Assembly: GCF_018687715.1 (NCBI RefSeq)
Contig: NC_056758.1
Coordinates: 32,831,467-32,895,466 of the forward strand
Length of the DNA: 64,000 nt
Source: Carya illinoinensis
Taxonomy: Eukaryota; Streptophyta; Magnoliopsida; Fagales; Juglandaceae
Reading direction: 5' to 3'
The notes beneath the pieces were generated by a model. That model had not been told where the DNA came from. It did no database searches and saw only the letters and a list, made by a program, of their open reading frames with translations. Position numbers and translations under genes: made by a program. Position 1 is the stretch's first letter. The number at the start of each line of letters is the position of its first letter. Shown one piece after another: positions 24,511-36,432 of the stretch.

Positions 24511-26069
24511 TATTTGCTTGATCTGGTCAGTGGCCTGGAATCAAGTCAAGTGGCCTGGAATCATTTTTTCCATACTCATCAAGTTGGCATGGAATCACTT
24601 TCTCCAGTCCTTTTTTTCATTAGTTTTTTATGAGATCAATTATTTAGTCTGTTCCATACTCATTATTTCTCGTCTTTAGTCATGTAATTCATCAAGTCAA
24701 TGGTTTGAAATTTGCAACACTACATTCTTGCCAGGTAGAAGTCTTTCCCATACTCATTGTCTTAGGTATTTGGTGGATAATTAAAACATTTATATGAAAT
24801 ATTAGGTGAGTTCAATTAAAAAATTAAAAAAAAAAATTGTAGCTGTTAACGGTGAATGACCATTGAATATATGATTGTTTAAATAATAATTTGATTATTA
24901 ATTAACATATTATCAGTAGAATTATAAAATATGAGAAAAATAAATTAGATAAAAATAATAATAAATTAATAATTTATTCTTATTATTTTATTTAATAGAT
25001 GAATAATTCATTATGAAAAGCAAAACATGCATGAGACATGCAAGGAGAGATGCAATCGAAGAGTCAGACCTCACAGGCAGAGAAAAGGTACCGTCCGACA
25101 CCGAAAAGTCCAACTTTGTTGCCTCCCCTGACCCTTATTGGGACCCTAATTGGGATCCCCACCCATCCGCTCATTCGTTCACCATGCACTGCGCTCGTCA
25201 GTGCTCCCCCTCCCTCTCTCTCTCTCTGTTATGTTTATCTCTAGTCAAGCCATCGGTCAAAATAAGATCATAATCCCCATGATTGGAGTTACCATAATGG
25301 AAACCTCTAAAACTAATCTTGATTTGTGCCCTTTTTCTGGTTGCATTACTGCGGTGGACACCCAATCTCTCCTTAGTAGAAGCCCAACAAAGATAAAAGG
25401 AAAACAAGCAGCTCAATTGGGACAATGACCTCAACTACAAGGATGGCTATATGTGAAATCCAAGTCTTTCTGTTGGGCTTTGTGTTTTCTCCTTTGGGGA
25501 AGGGGGGGTGTATTTTTATATGAGGAGTTTTGGGCCTAGTTGAGTCAAATCGGGTGTGCATGGAGAGCCCAGCCGTGTGCTGGAGCCCAGTCCCTTAACC
25601 CACCCATCCACTCCCAACTTTGGCACCACCTATAAAGAAGCCCCAGTCTTCCTATGAAAATTCATGGTCTATTTCTACAGAAGGTTTTCATCATGCTATC
25701 GAATCCTTGACCGTATACAAGTTTGATGAAAAGGCCACTGGGTTCTTCAGGGAAGCTAACAGAATCAAGGGCTCTGTCTACCGGGGATCCTTTAAGGGTG
25801 ATACTGCTGCTGTTAAGGTCATGAAAGGGGACGTTTCGAGCGAGATCAACTTGCTGACGCGCATCAACCACAGTAACATCATCAGGCTATCTGGTTTCTG
25901 CGTACACGGAGGGAGCACTTACCTTGTTTACGAGCATGCAAAAAATGGGTCCCTCAACGATTGGCTTCAATCAAACAAGCTTCAAAATAATTCCCCTTTA
26001 ACATGGAAGCAGAGGTTCAGGTTGCCTATTGTGGCCGATGCTCTCAACTACCTCCATAACTATGCCAAC

Positions 26070-26615
26070 CAGGGGCGGTATCAGAAGGAAGAAAAATGCA
26101 GAACACATATTGTTCTCCGTAAAAATGATTTCCTCACATTATATATTCAGTATCAAGTATGCCTTTATATAGGCAGTCGGTTACAAGCAGAGCATAATAG
26201 TAATTACACAGGAAAGAATAAAAGTTTGTTACAATAGGCTGTACAACAAACACGTATAACAGATTATTCTTTTACTGGAGTATTCCTAAAGATTCTGCCG
26301 TGGAGCTTTTCATTTTATTTCCTTCTTGTGCTGTATTTTTGGCACTTAGGTTAATAGGTGGAACTATGTTGTAGGTTGGGGGGCGGTAAATTTTAAAAAT
26401 TAGTCTTATATAATTATATAATTATAATTTTAAGTGTAAATATTCTTAAAATATTTAAGATTCTCCCCAACACTCAAAAACACAATATGTCACTCAAATA
26501 TCTTTAAATCTATTAATATAATAGTTTTGATTTGACATCTCTATCTTTCTTTATTTGTTTTTGATGTGCATTGTGTGATTTATTTAATTTCATTATTTTA
26601 TATCAATGATATCAT

Positions 26616-26670
<55 letters not shown>

Positions 26671-27246
26671 CGTTTTGAGCTTATATATATAGTTATATGA
26701 TTTTTTTTTCTCATTTGGGTCATTCTCGACTTCACTGAATTTCTTGCCTATCACATGTACATAATCTTCATTTACAATCTTTGAAATGTTCTTAACCACA
26801 TATTAATCAGTTAACTAGCTAGAAGTTTTAAGAGAGTTTATCTAATAGTTAAAACAAATCTGGAAGATTCTTGCAAGGCAGCAAATTTATCTAGTTAGAT
26901 GATTGGTGAGACGTTTCTAGAGAGAGTATGTGAAGAATTTATTTTCTTTTGTGAAGAATTTATTAGTTATTTACATGTTTTTTTTTGTTCACTTATTAAC
27001 AGTAATATAATTTTACAATAAAAAATCTAACGACTTTTATATTATTAGATATTTTTTCATGTTTATTCTTGATTTATAAATTTTTTTAAAAACTTTAAAA
27101 AATATGAATATATTAAAAAAATTATATAATTTTATGATGTATGATTATTATTTTTTATATAATTATGTGCAAAAAGTATATATTACTTATCCTAACACAT
27201 ACCGCATACTTTGCTGATCGCCCCCAGACACTAAATCCTAGGCCTG
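26070..27246. mobile_element. hAT-like non-autonomous DNA transposon
   Basis: The receptor copy is interrupted here. ATGCCAAC occurs directly before (26062-26069) and directly after (27247-27254), an 8-base target duplication. The inserted 1177 bases begin CAGGGGCGG, a common start of plant hAT elements, and end CCTAGGCCTG, so the terminal inverted match is short and worn. There is no transposase frame. A second GGGGGGCGG box lies at 26379 and GATCGCCCCC near the right end. A 47-base T run is included. Confidence 0.75.
26622..26668. repeat. Poly-T run of 47 bases
   Basis: Uninterrupted T run inside the hAT-like element; the true length may differ because of polymerase slippage in sequencing. 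Confidence 0.9.
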
Positions 27247-27464
27247 ATGCCAACCCTCCCTACATCACAATAACTCGAAGACCAGTAACATTCTTTTGGT
27301 TTCCAATTTCAGAGCCAAAGTTTGCAATTTTGGACTGGCAAGAACAATGGAGAATCAAAGACGACAGAGGACTCCAACTGACCAGACATGTGGTCGGTAC
27401 TCAAGGTTACATGGCGCCGAAGTACATCGAGAACGGAGTGATTACTCCTAAGCTAGATGTGTTC

Positions 27465-27730
27465 TATTAAAGATCAGTTAGTGTGATGTTTATTTCCTAA
27501 GAACTTTTCATTTATGTTTTACTATATTAAGCTTTTCTATTATTAGCTTGTGTTTGGAAGTTGTATCTCTGCTTTTAATAAAATTTGTGAGTCTCTATGT
27601 AAGCATATATATCAGACTAATGAGAAATGAAATGGTAGAACAATCAGAATCAATCTTCACGTTGAAGATTGAAGTTTCTCTCAAAATACTCTGTTTTTTT
27701 CTTGTTTTGCCTCTTTGGTTAAAACTAACA
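27465..27730 (+). repeat. 5' LTR of the 27.5-kb copia element
   Basis: 266 bases starting TATTAAAGATCAG and ending AAAACTAACA. It starts with TA rather than the usual TG and ends with CA. It contains a TA-rich core (TATTAAGC) likely to serve as promoter. Confidence 0.92.
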
Positions 27731-27770
27731 ATTGGCATTAGAGCGAACCAGGTTCATCTAAGGGTAAAAA

Positions 27771-28484
27771 ATGGCTACCTTTGGAGCAACAACTTCAGTT
27801 CCTATTTTCAATGGTGAAAGCTATGATTATTGGAGCATCAAAATGAAGACTTTTTTCCTATCTCAAGATCTATGGGATGTAGTGGAAAATGGAGTGACAG
27901 TTTCAGCAGTAGGAGCTTCAGATTCAACTCAATCTAAGCAAGAAATTACCAAAGATGCAAAGGCTTTGTTCATCCTACAGCAGGCTATGTCTGAATCAAT
28001 CTTTCCAAGGTTGATGAGGGCTAGCACTTCAAAGGGAGCATGGGAGATTCTACAGTCAGAATTTCAAGGAAATGCTAAGGTAAAACTCATCAAACTTCAA
28101 GGCTTTAGAAGGGAGTTTGAAAATTTAAAAATGAAAGAATCTGAAGTAGTAAAAGAATATGGTTCCAGATTAATTGAATTAGTTAATCAGATGCGTGCCC
28201 ATGGTGAAGAGGTGACTGATCAAAGGATTGTTCAAAAAATTTTGATTAGTTTACCCGAGAAGTATGATCATGTAGTGGCAGCAATAGAGGAGTCTAAAGA
28301 CCTACAAACACTGTCAGTTACTGAGTTGATGGGATCACTTCAAGCTCATGAACAAAGGCTAGCAAGAAGGGGTGATGGTTCCTTGGAGCATGCTTTCCAA
28401 TCCAAGGTGAATCTGAAAAGTAAGAAAACAAAAGATTATAAAAAAAAGCCTCAAAAGGATTACAAGAATTCTGATCAAGCGTAA
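27771..28484 (+). pseudogene. Copia gag, first part
   Basis: An open frame of 237 codons starts with an ATG shortly after the primer-binding site. It has the copia-type gag signature (VPIFNGESYDYWSIKMK near the N-terminus, EYGSRLIELVNQMRAHGE, RIVQKILISLPEKYD). It ends at a TAA following DQA; the frame resumes at 28497, so the stop is probably a late mutation. Gag would form the cytoplasmic virus-like particle. Confidence 0.85.
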
Positions 28485-28496
28485 AATGAAAGTAAG

Positions 28497-28721
28497 ATGA
28501 AAGGGAAAATGGGTGAATTTCCACCATGTGGCATCTGCAAGAAAACAAATCATTTAGAAAAAAATTGTTATCATGCTGGGAAGCCACAATGTTGGAATTG
28601 TAAAAAATTTGGGCATATGGAAAAGGATTGTAGATACAAGAACAATCAACAAGCCAACTATTCAGAAGAAAAAGAGGAGAATGAGCATTTATTTTTTGCA
28701 AGTCAAGCTCTTACTCAATAA
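28497..28721 (+). pseudogene. Copia nucleocapsid zinc knuckles
   Basis: Two CX2CX4HX4C knuckles, CGICKKTNHLEKNC and CWNCKKFGHMEKDC, lie in tandem followed by an acidic stretch. The frame ends with TAA just before the protease region. Two knuckles are unusual for copia gag, which mostly carries one. Their role is RNA binding. Confidence 0.8.
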
Positions 28722-28734
28722 GAGAAGATTTGGT

Positions 28735-31700
28735 TTATTGACAGTGGATGTAGCAACCATATGGCTTCTGATGAAACAATTTTCACTGATCTGGACACTT
28801 TTATCAAAATCCAAGTTAAGATGGGTAATGGTGAACTTGTTGAAGCTAGAGGCAAAGGCACAGTGGCCATCTCGATCAAGAAGGGTACAAAACTCATCAA
28901 GGATGTATTGCTGGTTCCATCCCTTGATCAAAACCTGGTGAGTGTAGGACAAATGATGGAAAATGGTTACTCCTTGTGCTTTGAAAATAATATGTGCACA
29001 ATTTATGATGAGAAGAATAAGGTGGAGCTAGCTGAAATAAAAATGGGGAGAAGTAGGAATTTTTCCATTCAATGAAACTTTCCTAAGGCTATGGTGGCAA
29101 CTGTGGATGAGACAATGTTATGCACCAAAGATTTGGGCATTACAATCTCAATTCTTTGAGATTATTGCATCAGAAGGAGATGGTGAAGGATCTACCTCTC
29201 TTAGAAAAAGAGACACCAGTTTGTGAAGGGTGCTTGATTGGAAAACATCACAAATTTCCATTTCCATCAGAAAGTAGATGGAGAGCCAAGGAAAAACTGC
29301 AACTGGTTCACACTGATTTATGTGGTCCAATGAGAACTTTAACTCACAATCAAAGCAGATACTTTATTCTCTTCATAGATGATTTTACTAGAATATGTGG
29401 GTTTATTTCCTTCATGAAAAATCTGAAGTTTTTGGAGTTTTCAAGAAGTTTAAACTGCTGGTTGAAAAGCAGTCGGCCATAAAATCAAATCTTTAAGGAG
29501 TGATAGAGGTAGTGAATATAACACCAAAGAATTTGAAAAATTTTGTGAAGCTGGGGGGATTGAGCATCAATTATCAGTGGCCTATTCTCCACAACAGAAT
29601 GGAGTGTCCGAGAGAAAGAATAGGACAGTCATGGAAATGGCTAGAAGTATGTTGCATGAGAAGAGACTACCCAAGGAGTTTTGGGGTGAAGCAGTAAACA
29701 CTGCTGTGTTTTTACTGAATAGATTACCAACTAAAGTTGTGGAGAAACAGACTCCTTATGAAGCTTGGAGTGGAATAAAACCCTTTGCAAGTTTCTTAAG
29801 GGTGTTTGGGTGTATATGTTATGTTCATGTTCCATCTCAGAAAAGAACCAAACTTGAAGAGAAGGCTGAAAGAGGTGTATTTGTGGGTTATAGTTCAGTT
29901 TCAAAGGGTTTTTGAATTTTTAATTTGGAAACGAGAAAGCTGGTTGTGAGTAGAGATGTGAGGTTTAATGAGAATGCTTCTTGGGATTGGGAAGCTGAGA
30001 AGGTTGTTCAACCAAGAGTTGAGATATCAGTTCAACCATCAACTGAGATGGAAGAAGAAAAAGCTGAAGTTGAAACAAGTGATATTCAGCAAATTCATAC
30101 AGAAAGTCCCATTGCTACTCAAGTATTCTCTAATGATAGTGAAGAAGAGTCAACTCCTGAATCTCCAATAAGAAGAATAAGACTTATTAGTGAAGTATAT
30201 GAGCATTGTAATTATGCTACACTTGAACCAAATAGTTTTGCAACAGCTTCAAAGGAGGAAGTTTGGTTAAAGCTATGAGAGAAGAAATCAAGATGATAGA
30301 GAAGAATGAAACTTGGGAGTTGGTTTCTTTACCAGCAAATAAAGAAGTTATTGGAGTAAAATAGATTTATAAGACTAAATTAAATCCGGATGGCTCTATC
30401 TTGAAGCATAAAGCAAGGTTGGTTGTTAAGGGGTATGTGCAGCAACATGGAATAGATTATAATGAAACTTTTGCTCAAGTTGCAAGGATGGATACCATTA
30501 GAGCCTTAGTCTCACTTGCTGCTCAAAAGGGCTGGAAAGTATTACAACTAGATGTGAAATCAGCATTCCTAAATGGGGTGTTGGAAGAAAAGGTTTATGT
30601 GGATCAACCCGAGGGGTTTGAAAAGGAAGAAAGTAAAGTTTATAAACTGAAAAAGGCTTTGTATGGATTAAAACAGGCACCAAGGGCCTAGTATGGGAGA
30701 ATTGATCAATATTTCTCTGAGCAAGGCTTCAGGAGGAGCAAAAGTGAGCCTACTTTGTATGTAAAATCTCAAAACAGTAATGACTTGATTATAGTAACTC
30801 TTTATGTGGATGATCTAATTTTTACAGGAAGTAATGTTGGAATGATTGAAAAATTTAAAAGGGATATGATGGCAAGTTTTGAGATGAGTGACTTAGGAGA
30901 TATGCATTATTTCCTAGGCATGGAAGTGAGTTAAGAGGTTGAAGGAATTTTCTGTTTTCAGAGGAAGTATACTGAAGATCTTTTAAGAAGATTCAACATG
31001 ACAGGTTGCAAATCAGTGGCTACTCCATTAATTCGTAATGAGAAGTTGAAGAAGGATGATGGTGGAAAGAAAGTGGATGCATCGATCTATAGAAGTCTTG
31101 TGGGAAGCTTGTTGTATCTGTGTAACACCAGACCTGATATATTGTATGCAACTAGTTTACATTCAAGATTCATGCAATGTCCTAGCCAAATTCATCTTGG
31201 AACAGCCAAGAGAGTTATGAGATACCTGCAGGGAACTATCAGCTTTGGTATTTGGTATAAGAAAACTTCAAATACAAAGCTAGTGGGATTTACAGATAGT
31301 GATTGGGTAGGTTCTTGTGATGATCTAAGAAGCACTTCAGGCTACTGTTTCAGTTTAGGATCTGCTATGTTTTCTTAGAGTTCAAAAAAGCAAGGCAATG
31401 TGGCACAATCAACTGCTAAAGCCAAGTATGTGGCAGCTGCAAGTTGTGCGAACCAAGCCATTTGGTTGAGAAGAATACTTGAAGATATGGGGGAGAAACA
31501 GTTGGGATCTACTAAAATTTTTTGTGATAATAAATCAGCTATAGCAATTGCCAAAAATCCAGTCCAGCATTGTAGAACTAAACATATTGCAATCAAATAT
31601 CATTTTTTACGTGAAGTTGAATCAAATGGTGAAATTGTTTTGAAGTTCTGTAGATCTGAAGAGCAACTTGCTGATATATTTACCAAAGCACTCCGAAGAG

Positions 31701-31759
31701 ACAAGTTTCAGTTTCTCAGGTTACAACTTGGTGTAACTGGAAATCACATCAAGGAGGAG
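28735..31759 (+). pseudogene. Copia pol remnant (protease, integrase, RT, RNase H)
   Basis: Pieces in order: protease around FIDSGCSNHM (about 28735), GAG-pre-integrase zinc region (CEGCLIGKHH near 29222), integrase core (VHTDLCGPM near 29308; YSPQQNGVSERK near 29580), RT ([11 protein letters not shown] near 30548, YVDDLIF near 30805) and RNase H (DSDWVGSCDD near 31295, ADIFTKAL near 31672). At least three in-frame TAG codons sit where Trp is conserved: 30362-30364, 30689-30691 and 31376-31378. A TAA near 30932 probably replaces Gln, and frame changes occur near 29430-29480 and 30245. The reading frame cannot yield an active polyprotein. Confidence 0.88.
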
Positions 31760-32026
31760 TATTAAAGATCAGTTAGTGTGATGTTTATTTCCTAAGAACT
31801 TTTCATTTATGTTTTACTATATTAAGCTTTTCTATTATTAGCTTGTGTTTGGAAGTTGTATCTCTACTTTTAATGAAATTTGTGAGTCTCTATGTAAGCA
31901 TATATATCAGACTAATAAAAAATGAAAGGGTAGAACAATCAGAATCAATCTTCACGTTGAAGATTGAAGTTTCTCTCAAAATACTCAGTTTTTTTCTCCG
32001 TTTTGCCTCTTTGGTTAAAACTAACA
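31760..32026 (+). repeat. 3' LTR of the 27.5-kb copia element
   Basis: 267 bases, matching the 5' LTR except for about eight differences clustered in its second half. It is followed at once by GTTCGCGTTTGGG, the receptor sequence. Confidence 0.92.
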
Positions 32027-32390
32027 GTTCGCGTTTGGGGTTGTCGTATTGGAGCTCTTATCCGGAAGAGAAGCCGCTGCTGCCGGCAAGGATGGAGGAG
32101 ATCGTGAGGAATTACCATTTGCATCCATAAGACTGGTTCTTGAAGGAGACAATGTCAGAGATAAACTGCGAGAATTTGTTGATCCTTCTCTTGGGCATGA
32201 GTACCCTCTGGATTTAGCCTTCTCCATAGCCCAGCTTGCTAAAAACTGTGCTGCGCATGACCTCAACTCTCGCCAGGCCATGGCAGAAGTTTTCATGACT
32301 CTGTCCAAGATTTTGTCGTCGTCATTGGACTGGGATCCATCTGATGAGCTCAAACGTTCCACATCAATTGGTCAAACTCATTCTAGATAG

Positions 32391-33058
32391 AGGGCAATTG
32401 GAATGGCATATGCTCTTGCGCTCCAGATTGAGATGCATAAAGCCCTGCTGTAATCCTGTCGGGAAATTCCATGATTAATTTACTGATCATGATGCATACA
32501 TAATAATGGAACGTAGTATTTGTTCTCTCTCCCTGGTTTCCAACTTAGGATGAGGTTCTATTCAAGTGTATGAATATGAATATCATGTTCTTAATGCTTT
32601 CAAAAACATTTTAATCAGATTATTGTATTTCATATCTCATGTCCCTCCTTGACCTTCCAAAATGGTTCAGTGAGATGCAACTGGGTAGACAATTGTATTG
32701 TGCACAGAGAATTTTTTTTTTTTTTTTTTTTTTTCCGTTTTTGATCATGCGTGCTTATTCTCCAGCCAATTACACACTGCCTCACATTCACGGAGCAAGA
32801 GAGCATCAATTTGCATCTTCTCCATTCAGATTTGTTAGTTTTGAAAATCTATGGTCTCGCATTAGATTATTTTCATACGCTATTTAAGTAAAAGCTTTCA
32901 AATAAATAAGGTTTTGCTGCTTCAGGCCGGATTCACGTTTGCATAGGAATTTCAAGAACCAAGAAATACTTTTATTTTTTTGAATTATGATAAGCATGGC
33001 CAGAAAAAAAATCAGAGAAGAAAGCAGTAGCTAAGAAGATTTTATCATAATATATAAA

Positions 33059-33089
<31 letters not shown>

Positions 33090-33653
33090 TAAAACAAACA
33101 ATTATAGTAGCGCAAAAATACAAGACGTCCAACACCAAATTCGTGAGAACAGAAACATATGCACTCAGAATCTAAATGGGTAACTTAATAAAGCAACCGA
33201 ATAAATGTTACAAATGCCCAATATTTCAGCAATGACAAAATCGAACTCTGAGACAGCTGGTGCTACAGTAGAATACCATTACATAATTTACAGTATGATT
33301 ACATAATCTACAGAAATTAGACCTAAGCGCCCTCTGTTGCATACAAAGATAGCCAATCAAGAGAGTTTCAATCAGAGGGTGAATTGGGTAAGTTAGTACC
33401 CCACCATTTCCAAATCATGTTATAAGCTTCTGCAAATCCTTCCAATATTTGATAGAAGAAGGGATTGTATGGATTGCCGAAGAACCCATCTCTCAGTACT
33501 CTGACAGGACTCAATGTTGGATAAAGAGTTGGACGTAGATTTCGATTGTCTTGCAAGCAAATGCACGCGTGAGAAGAGCCCTGAAGGTCTCATCACTGTG
33601 AAAACACAAAGCATACCAGAAAATTAAATTACAAAATATCTATTGATGGCAGG
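32391..33653. other. 3' flank of receptor copy 2, array spacer
   Basis: Near-copy of 21183-22410. It carries the same 3' UTR start, a T run (32711-32732), an expanded TA tract (about 33067-33091, longer than in copy 1) and the possible minus-strand exon (33368-33556). It ends at the same exon-5 junction as the first spacer, so copies 2 and 3 share their breakpoint. Confidence 0.8.
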
Positions 33654-33672
33654 GATAATTGGATCTTCTATT

Positions 33673-34132
33673 TGTTAAGAATTAAATAAACAGAAACAAA
33701 ATGAGGAGGAATGAGAAGATGAGAGAAACTTTCTTTCTTATTGATTGAAAAAGTTCTTGCTTTACATATGCCTCTGCTTAGTCTTATATACACGACTCAA
33801 TACAGCTTTAATAGCTGGAAAACAATGGAAAACTATTGTCTGTTATCTATACAAAAATACAAAAAATAACTAACTCTGCTACACAGTCCTCATGAGGTAC
33901 AACCAGCACACTCTATATCAGTCCTAGAGTGTCAGTCCTTAGTGTCCATTGCTGCCTGCAGGAGCAGTGTTGGTGGTGGCCTCTGACCCATGCATCTCCT
34001 TAGTGCTTCAGTGTCCTGCAGGAGCAGTGTTGGTGGTGGCTTCTGACCCATGCATTTCTTTAGTGCTTTACTGTCCTTTTCTTCAGGGGAATCAGCGCAT
34101 TCCTTTGATCCATTTGTGTGCAATTCTTGAGA
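33673..34132 (-). repeat. 3' LTR with internal 60-bp tandem duplication
   Basis: 460 bases against 400 in the partner LTR. The difference is one exact unit length: a 60-base segment beginning GCAGGAGCAGTGTTGGTGG at about 33957 is repeated from about 34017. The partner has it once. Duplication must therefore have arisen after, or during, this insertion. Confidence 0.92.
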
Positions 34133-34302
34133 CTCCCCCTCAAGATGGGCACATATGTTAAGGATGCCCATCTTGGACAATAGTAGGTAGAAGGGTGGTG
34201 CTGTTAAGGCCTTAGTAAGTATGTCTGCTAGTTGAAATTTGGAAGACACATGAACTGGCTTAATCACACCTGCTAGTACCTTCTCTCGAATGAAATGACA
34301 GT

Positions 34303-35076
34303 CTAATTCCACATGTTTTGTTCTCTCATGGAATATGGGATTTTTGGTGAGGTGTATTGCAGATTGGTTGTCAAATACAATAGGGCAGGTTGTGGATGTT
34401 CAATGTTGAAATCCTCCAATAGAACTTTTAGCCAAATGATCTCACAACTTGTTTGTGCCAAAGCCCTATATTCAGCTTCAGCAGATGACCTTGACACCAC
34501 CATTTGTTTCTTTGATTTCCAACTAATCAAAGAGTCACCAATGAATATGCAAAAACCAGTTATAGATCTTCTAGTTTCAGGACAGGCTGCCCAATCCGAG
34601 TCACTATACCCCTTAAGATGCAAGGAAGATTTTGAAGAGAAGAAGATTCCTTGACCAATTGAGCCTTTGAGATATTTAAGTATCCTGTGAGCTGTGAGAA
34701 GATGAGTTTGAGTTGGCTTGTCCATGAATTGACTAAGAATACCAACAGAGTATGTCATGTCAGGCCTTGTGGTGCTTAAATAGATCAATTTTCCTATCAA
34801 ACTTCGATATCCAGTGACATTCAAGAGGCATTCACCTGAGGAATGTGTTAGCTTGTGATTTGCTTCCATTGGAGTGTTTACAACCTTACTTCCAAGCAGT
34901 CCAGCACTTTCAATGATCTCTAAAGCATATTTCCTTTGGCAAACATGTATACCATTCTTTGACCTTGCAACCTCTAATCCTAAGAAATACTTAAGTATTC
35001 CCAAGTCTCTGATTTTAAAATGATCATTCAGATAGGATTTCACAGAATTAATAGCAAGTAAGCTATTACTTCCCAA
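34303..35076 (-). pseudogene. Copia RT C-terminal part and RNase H
   Basis: 257 codons continuing the RT after the catalytic YVDD (just upstream, near 35095), with KYFLGLEVARS, the RNase H region GYSDSDWAACPETRRSITGF, and STTRPDMTYSVG. Further in frame, just after the stop, the ADILTKAL end motif appears (about 34215). RNase H removes the RNA template in reverse transcription. Separated from the preceding frame by an in-frame stop near 35140. Confidence 0.85.
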
Positions 35077-35142
35077 GATGATATCATCAACATAGACTAA
35101 GAGGACAATAAAGCCATCCTTGTCACTTTTAGTAAATAAAGA

Positions 35143-36354
35143 CTAGTTTGATTTTGACTGATGAAAACCAGCAGCAAGGAGTGAGGCAGTGAACTTTCCA
35201 TTCCATTGCCTTGATGCTTGTTTCAAACCATACAATGATTTGTGAAGCTTACATACCAATTTCTTCCCTTTAAATTTGGACTCCCCCTTAAGCTGAAACC
35301 CAGGTGGCAATTCCATGTAGATCTCTTCATCGAGATCACCATGTAGAAATGCATTATGAACATCTAATTGTTCTAAATGCCAATTATGAATTGAAGCAAG
35401 AGCAAGAAATAACCTGACAGTTGACATCTTTGCCACATGGCTGAAAGTTTCTTGATAATCAAAGCCCTCTCGTTGAGTATATCCTTTTGCCACTAGTCTT
35501 GCCTTGTGTTTATCCACAGTGCCATCTGACTTTAATTTCACTTTGAACACATATTTGCAGCCTATGGCCTTCTTGCCAACAGGAAGAGGAGTGACTGACC
35601 AAGTGCCATTTTCTTCGAGGGCAGCAAGTTCTTCATTGATGGCATTATGCCAATGATCATGCACAACAGCTTCCTCATAATTTGTTGGTTCAGAAATGAG
35701 AGCAAGAGATAAGGCATATTTTTGGTGAGATGGAGACAATTGGGAGTAGGAAAGTGAGTTTTGTAAGGGGTGTGCAGTGGAAAAATTAGAGAGGGAAGGA
35801 CTTGAGGTGGAGGAGACCAGTTGGCAATGATAGTCATGTAGGTATGAGGGTTGATGTGTAACCCTTTCTGATCTTCTAAGCTGTTGAGGTGAGGTAGGAG
35901 ACAAATGAGGTGGAGATTCAGGGCTGTTTGAGTCAGGAAGTGAAGTTTGAGAGGTAGGGGTTGATGGTGGTGTGGTGATGTTGGAAGGTGCAGGAGATGG
36001 GGAAGGAGAGGATTGAGGTTCAGTCCCATTTGAAGGAGAGGGTGAGGGGTAGGTAATGAGGTCAGGAAAGGCTGGTGGTAAGGTGAGATTTGAGTGGAGT
36101 GAAAAGGAAGGTTCAGGATTTGTTTTTGCAAATGGAAATTCAGATTCTATGAAGATGACATCTCGAGATATAAGGCTGGTATGTGTGGTGAGATCATAAA
36201 GTTTGTATCCTTTGATCCCAACAGGGTATCCAATGAAGATACACTTTTTGGACCTTGGATCAAGTTTTGTTCTATCCCTTTTGAGTGTGGATACAAAGCA
36301 AAGACAGCCAAAGATTCTGAGGTGTGTGTAGGATGGTTTGGAAGAGAAGAGCAC
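35143..36354 (-). pseudogene. Copia integrase C-terminal part and RT N-terminal part
   Basis: 403 codons. The start resembles the integrase end (HLRIFGCLCFVS, GYPVGIKGYKLYDL), followed by a long Ser/Pro-rich linker, then RT motifs (GCKYVFKVKLKSDG, KARLVAKGYTQREG, QLDVHNAFLHGDL, SLYGLKQASRQW). The stop at 35143 stands where Gln is expected and the sequence after it still reads as RT. Confidence 0.87.
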
Positions 36355-36432
36355 TTCGTATGGTGATTTGTTTTCAAGAAGTGGGGAAGGAATTCAATTT
36401 ATTAAATGTGCTGCTGTCAAAACAGCATCACC

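Larger units (their letters stand above)
27465..32026 (+). mobile_element. Ty1/copia LTR retrotransposon, older and inactivated
   Basis: LTRs at 27465-27730 and 31760-32026 bound a plus-strand gag-pol. The pre-insertion site is known from the intact receptor (GATGTGTTC then GCGTTTGGG). GTTC is present on both sides (27461-27464 and 32027-32030), with the fifth base mismatched. A primer-binding site (TTGGCATTAGAGC, near 27732) follows the left LTR and a purine tract (AAGGAGGAG) precedes the right one. Domain order is gag, two zinc knuckles, protease, integrase, reverse transcriptase, RNase H, which is the copia order. Several stops and frameshifts make it non-functional. The LTRs differ at about eight positions by eye (roughly 3 per cent), older than the element at 33673. 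Confidence 0.95.
25010..32390 (+). pseudogene. LYK-type receptor copy 2, ectodomain lost and split by two transposons
   Basis: Pieces collinear with the intact receptor are: leader and signal-peptide region (about 25030-25455, with stops), then a jump past LysM1-3 and the helix to the juxtamembrane part (25605); kinase N-lobe to YLHNYAN (to 26069); GYMAPKYIENG part (27247-27464); and the C-lobe (32027-32390), which still ends with GQTHSR and a stop. A hAT-like element (26070-27246) separates pieces two and three and a copia element (27465-32026) separates three and four. About 150 bases of unrelated sequence (25456-25604) replace the ectodomain. Further lesions include a six-base deletion after KFDE, clustered indels near 26015 and a frameshift in the HKN region. 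Confidence 0.92.

Noticed and set aside
33949..34161. Repeat-bearing plus ORF with duplicated [16 protein letters not shown]
   Set aside because: It is the 60-base LTR duplication read in a chance frame. The LTR is non-coding.
35562..36131. 189-codon minus frame over the copia integrase/RT linker
   Set aside because: It is a shadow frame of the Ser/Pro-rich linker, rich in Leu/Pro/His from CT-rich codons, with no family signature.
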